NCBI RefSeq assembly: GCF_037975245.1
Contig: NC_092576.1
Coordinates: 35,678,611-35,742,610 of the forward strand
Reading direction: 5' to 3'
DNA: 64,000 nucleotides
From: Apostichopus japonicus
Taxonomy: Eukaryota; Echinodermata; Holothuroidea; Aspidochirotida; Stichopodidae
The notes under the pieces were generated by a model that was given only the letters and a program-made list of their open reading frames with translations, ran no database searches and had not been told where the DNA came from. Within the stretch, counting starts at the first letter, position 1; each line of letters starts with the position of its first letter. A program made the translations under genes and the position numbers. This document shows positions 60,301 through 64,000 of this stretch, piece by piece.

Positions 60301-61700
60301 TGGTTCGAACCCCGGTGATGACGTCTTTTGCCGATCTTTTACAGCGGGTGCCTACATGTTAAGCTGTAAGTATTAGTTATTCGGCCTAATATCTCAGTCC
60401 ATACAGTGGCGCGATGGCTTGGCGCACTGTACGAGCTGATGAGCGAGACTCTCTTTTGCATCGCTGGTTCGAACCCCGGTGATGACGTCTTTTGCCGTTC
60501 TTTTTACAGCGGGTGCCTACATGTTAAGCTGTAAGTATTAGTTAATCGGCATAATATCTCAGTCCATACAGTGGCGCGATGGCTTGGCGCACTGTACGAG
60601 CTGATGAGCGAGACTCTCTTTTGCATCGCTGGTTCGAACCCCGGTGATGACGTCTTTTGCCGATCTTTTACAGCGGGTGCCTACATGGGGAGCTGTAAGT
60701 ATTAGTTATTCGGCCTAATATATCAGTCCATACAGTGGCGCGATGGCTTGGCGCACTGTACGAGCTGATGAGCGAGACTCTCTTTTGCATCGCTGGTTCG
60801 AACCCCGGTGATGACGTCTTTTGCCGATCTTTTTACAGCGGGTGCCTACATGGGGAGCTGTAAGTATTAGTTAATCGGCCTAATATCTCAGTCCATACAG
60901 TGGCGCGATGGCTTGGCGCACTGTACGAGCTGATGAGCGAGACTCTCTTTTGCATCGCTGGTTCGAACCCCGGTGATGACGTCTTTTGCCGATCTTTTAC
61001 AGCGGGTGCCCACATGTTAAGCTGTAAGTATTAGTTAATCGGCCTAATATCTCAGTCCATACAGTGGCGCGATGGCTTGGCGCACTGTACGAGCTGATGA
61101 GCGAGACTCTCTTTTGCATCGCTTGTTCGAACCCCGGTGATAACGTCTTTTGCCGATCTTTTACAGCGGGTGCCTACATGTTAAGCTGTAAGTATTAGTT
61201 AATCGGCCTAATATCTCAGTCCATACAGTGGCGCGATGGCTTGGCGCACTGTACGAGCTGATGAGCGAGACTCTCTTTTGCATCGCTGGTTCGAACCCCG
61301 GTGATGACGTCTTTTGCCGATCTTTTACATCGGGTGCCTACATGTTAAGCTGTAAGTATTAGTTATTCGGCCTAATATCTCAGTCCATACAGTGGCGCGA
61401 TGGCTTGGCGCATTGTACGAGCTGATGAGCGAGACTCTCTTTTGCATCGCTGGTTCGAACCCCGGTGATGACGTCTTTTGCCGATCTTTTTACAGCGGGT
61501 GCCTACATGGGGAGCTGTAAGTATTAGTTAATCGGCCTAATATCTCAGTCCATACAGTGGCGCGATGGCTTGGCGCACTGTACGAGCTGATGAGCGAGAC
61601 TCTCTTTTGCATCGCTGGTTCGAACCCCGGTGATGACGTCTTTTGCCGATCTTTTACAGCGGGTGCCTACATGTTAAGCTGTAAGTATTAGTTATTCGGC
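49500..61700 (+). repeat. Dispersed block shared at 49.5-51.3 kb and 59.9-61.7 kb (offset 10360 bp)
   Basis: GATAAGCG (near 49584 and 59944), GATAACG (50779 and 61139) and GGCGCATTGTACG (near 51050 and 61410) share the 10360-bp offset. The GATAACG block thus occurs four times in the right arm (46831, 50779, 53244, 61139), a sign of repeated copying over several kilobases. Confidence 0.75.
54410..59350 (+). repeat. 15-monomer higher-order repeat, two copies (2467 bp)
   Basis: Markers recur exactly 2467 bp apart: GTGCATACATG at 54921 and 57388, GGGTACCTAC at 56068 and 58535, TACAACGGG at 56391 and 58858, and GATAAGCG at 56489 and 58956. TAGAGTGG at 56288 corresponds to TAAAGTGG at 58755, a change that arose after the duplication. 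Confidence 0.85.
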
Positions 61701-64000
61701 CTAATATATCAGTCCATACAGTGGCGCGATGGCTTGGCGCACTGTACGAGCTGATGAGCGAGACTCTCTTTTGCATCGCTGGTTCGAACCCCGGTGATGA
61801 CGTCTTTTGCCGATCTTTTTACAGCGGGTGCCTACATGGGGAGCTGTAAGTATTAGTTAATCGGCCTAATATCTCAGTCCATACAGTGGCGCGATGGCTT
61901 GGCGCACTGTACGAGCTGATGAGCGAGACTCTCTTTTGCATCGCTGGTTCGAACCCCGGTGATGACGTCTTTTGCCGATCTTTTACAGCGGGTGCCTACA
62001 TGGGGAGCTGTAAGTATTAGTTATTCGGCCTACTATCTCAGTCCATACAGTGGCGCGATGGCTTGGCGCACTGTACGAGCTGATGAGCGAGACTCTCTTT
62101 TGCATCGCTGGTTCGAACCCCGGTGATGACGTCTTTTGCCGATCTTTTACAGCGGGTGCCTACATGGGGAGCTGTAAGTATTAGTTAATCGGCCTAATAT
62201 CTCAGTCCATACAGTGGCGCGATGGCTTGGCGCACTGTACGAGCTGATGAGCGAGACTCTCTTTTGCATCGCTGGTTCGAACCCCGGTGATGACGTCTTT
62301 TGCCGATCTTTTTACAGCGGGTGCCTACATGGGGAGCTGTAAGTATTAGTTAATCGGCCTAATATCTCAGTCCATACAGTGGCGCGATGGCTTGGCGCAC
62401 TGTACGAGCTGATGAGCGAGACTCTCTTTTGCATCGCTGGTTCGAACCCCGGTGATGACGTCTTTTGCCGATCTTTTTACAGCGGGTGCCTACATGGGGA
62501 GCTGTAAGTATTAGTTAATCGGCCTAATATCTCAGTCCATACAGTGGCGCGATGGCTTGGCGCACTGTACGAGCTGATGAGCGAGACTCTCTTTTGCATC
62601 GCTGGTTCGAACCCCGGTGATGACGTCTTTTGCCGATCTTTTACAGCGGGTGCCTACATGGGGAGCTGTAAGTATTAGTTATTCGGCCTAATATCTCAGT
62701 CCATACAGTGGCGCGATGGCTTGGCGCACTGTACGAGCTGATGAGCGAGACTCTCTTTTGCATCGCTGTTCGAACCCCGGTGATGACGTCTTTTGCCGAT
62801 CTTTTACAGCGGGTGCCTACATGGGGAGCTGTAAGTATTAGTTAATCGGCCTAATATCTCAGTCCATACAGTGGCGCGATGGCTTGGCGCACTGTACGAG
62901 CTGATGAGCGAGACTCTCTTTTGCATCGCTGGTTCGAACCCCGGTGATGACGTCTTTTGCCGATCTTTTTACAGCGGGTGCATACATGTTAAGCTGTAAG
63001 TATTAGTTATTCGGCCTAATATCTCAGTCCATACAGTGGCGCGATGGCTTGGCGCACTGTACGAGCTGATGAGCGAGACTCTCTTTTGCATCGCTGGTTC
63101 GAACCCCGGTGATGACGTCTTTTGCCGATCTTTTTACAGCGGGTGCCTACATGGGGAGCTGTAAGTATTAGTTATTCGGCTTAATATCTCAGTCCATACA
63201 GTGGCGCGATGGCTTGGCGCACTGTACGAGCTGATGAGCGAGACTCTCTTTTGCATCGCTGGTTCGAACCCCGGTGATGACGTCTTTTGCCGATCTTTTA
63301 CAGCGGGTGCCTACATGTTAAGCTGTAAGTATTAGTTAATCGGCCTAATATCTCAGTCCATACAGTGGCGCGATGGCTTGGCGCACTGTACGAGCTGATG
63401 AGCGAGACTCTCTTTTGCATCGCTGGTTCGAACCCCGGTGATGACGTCTTTTGCCGATCTTTTACAGCGGGTGCCTACATGTTAAGCTGTAAGTATTAGT
63501 TATTCGGCCTAATATCTCAGTCCATACAGTGGCGCGATGGCTTGGCGCACTGTACGAGCTGATGAGCGAGACTCTCTTTTGCATCGCTGGTTCGAACCCC
63601 GGTGATGACGTCTTTTGCCGATCTTTTTACAGCGGGTGCCTACATGTTAAGCTGTAAGTATTAGTTAATCGGCCTAATATCTCAGTCCATACAGTGGCGC
63701 GATGGCTTGGCGCACTGTACGAGCTGATGGGCGAGACTCTCTTTTGCATCGCTGGTTCGAACCCCGGTGATGACGTCTTTTGCCGATCTTTTACAGCGGG
63801 TGCCTACATTTTAAGCTGTAAGTATTAGTTATTCGGCCTAATATCTCAGTCCATACAGTGGCGCGATGGCTTGGCGCACTGTACGAGCTGATGAGCGAGA
63901 CTCTCTTTTGCATCGCTGGTTCGAACCCCGGTGATGACGTCTTTTGCCGATCTTTTACAGCGGGTGCCTACATGTTAAGCTGTAAGTATTAGTTAATCGG
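61700..64000 (+). repeat. Final satellite section to the window edge
   Basis: Ordinary monomers of the T5/GGGG and TTAAGC types. Near 62768 one copy has lost a G from the B box (GCTGTTCGAACC), and near 62981 the GCATACATG variant of the 15-mer reappears. The array continues past the window. I see no genes. Confidence 0.75.

Larger units (their letters stand above)
39045..64000 (+). repeat. Right arm of the same satellite array
   Basis: About 152 further monomers in the same orientation and phase continue after the LINE tail. The first bases (CGCACTGTACG) resume the monomer exactly where the left arm stopped, apart from a 3-bp overlap. This arm is enriched for three linked variants: T5 in place of T4 before ACAG (giving 165-bp monomers), CATGGGGAGC in place of CATGTTAAGC, and a paired TAGAGTGG/GATGTCTTGG form. 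I see no genes or unique sequence here. The right end of the array lies outside the window. Confidence 0.98.

Noticed and set aside
22514-61015. Minus-strand open frames of 60-79 codons in the satellite
   Set aside because: They are antisense readings of the same monomer, extended where T5 or small deletions shift the frame. The protein text is translated tRNA-like sequence.

Overview
The window is eukaryotic repeat DNA, almost certainly from an animal. About 58.7 kb of the 64 kb is one satellite array with a 164-bp monomer (165 bp when a T4 run is T5), all copies head to tail on one strand. I estimate about 206 monomers on the left (1-33761) and about 152 on the right (39045-64000). Both window edges lie inside the array, so its true size is unknown. 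The monomer looks derived from a tRNA gene or tRNA-type SINE: it has a perfect B-box core, a good A box, a D-arm-like stem-loop and T4/T5 runs usable as Pol III terminators. No satellite reading frame looks like a real gene.

The array is not homogeneous. Shared private variants show nested higher-order repeats: a 12-mer (1968 bp) at about 0.9-4.9 kb, a roughly 4-kb duplication at 9.8-16.9 kb, a 10-mer (1640 bp) at 16.5-19.8 kb, a 3-mer (492 bp) nested in a 35-mer (5743 bp) at 22.9-33.5 kb, a 7-mer (1151 bp) at 39.4-41.1 kb, a 39-mer (6413 bp) at 45.3-54.3 kb and a 15-mer (2467 bp) at 54.4-59.35 kb. The mixture of period sizes suggests repeated unequal exchange or amplification. The array has satellite-like, possibly centromeric or heterochromatic, character, but function cannot be read from sequence.

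The only protein-coding unit is a near-complete non-LTR retrotransposon (LINE) at 33762-39044, in the same orientation as the satellite. It has a short 5' UTR, ORF1 (344 aa, three CCHC zinc knuckles), a 4-nt gap, ORF2 (AP-type endonuclease, reverse transcriptase, C-terminal Cys/His domain), a 3' UTR with a 9-bp terminal stem-loop, AATAAA and an A tail. It resembles the L1/Tx1 group. It is flanked by an apparent 3-bp target duplication (CGC) and lies in the D-arm-like hairpin of one monomer; satellite phase resumes exactly on the far side. A frameshift near 38420 cuts the last ~153 aa off ORF2, so this copy is probably no longer autonomous unless that lesion is an assembly error.

The species cannot be named from this sequence. 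A marine invertebrate such as a mollusc or cnidarian is a guess from the LINE style only. The most noteworthy features are the tRNA-derived satellite with its paired structural signals and the LINE sitting inside its tRNA-like part.
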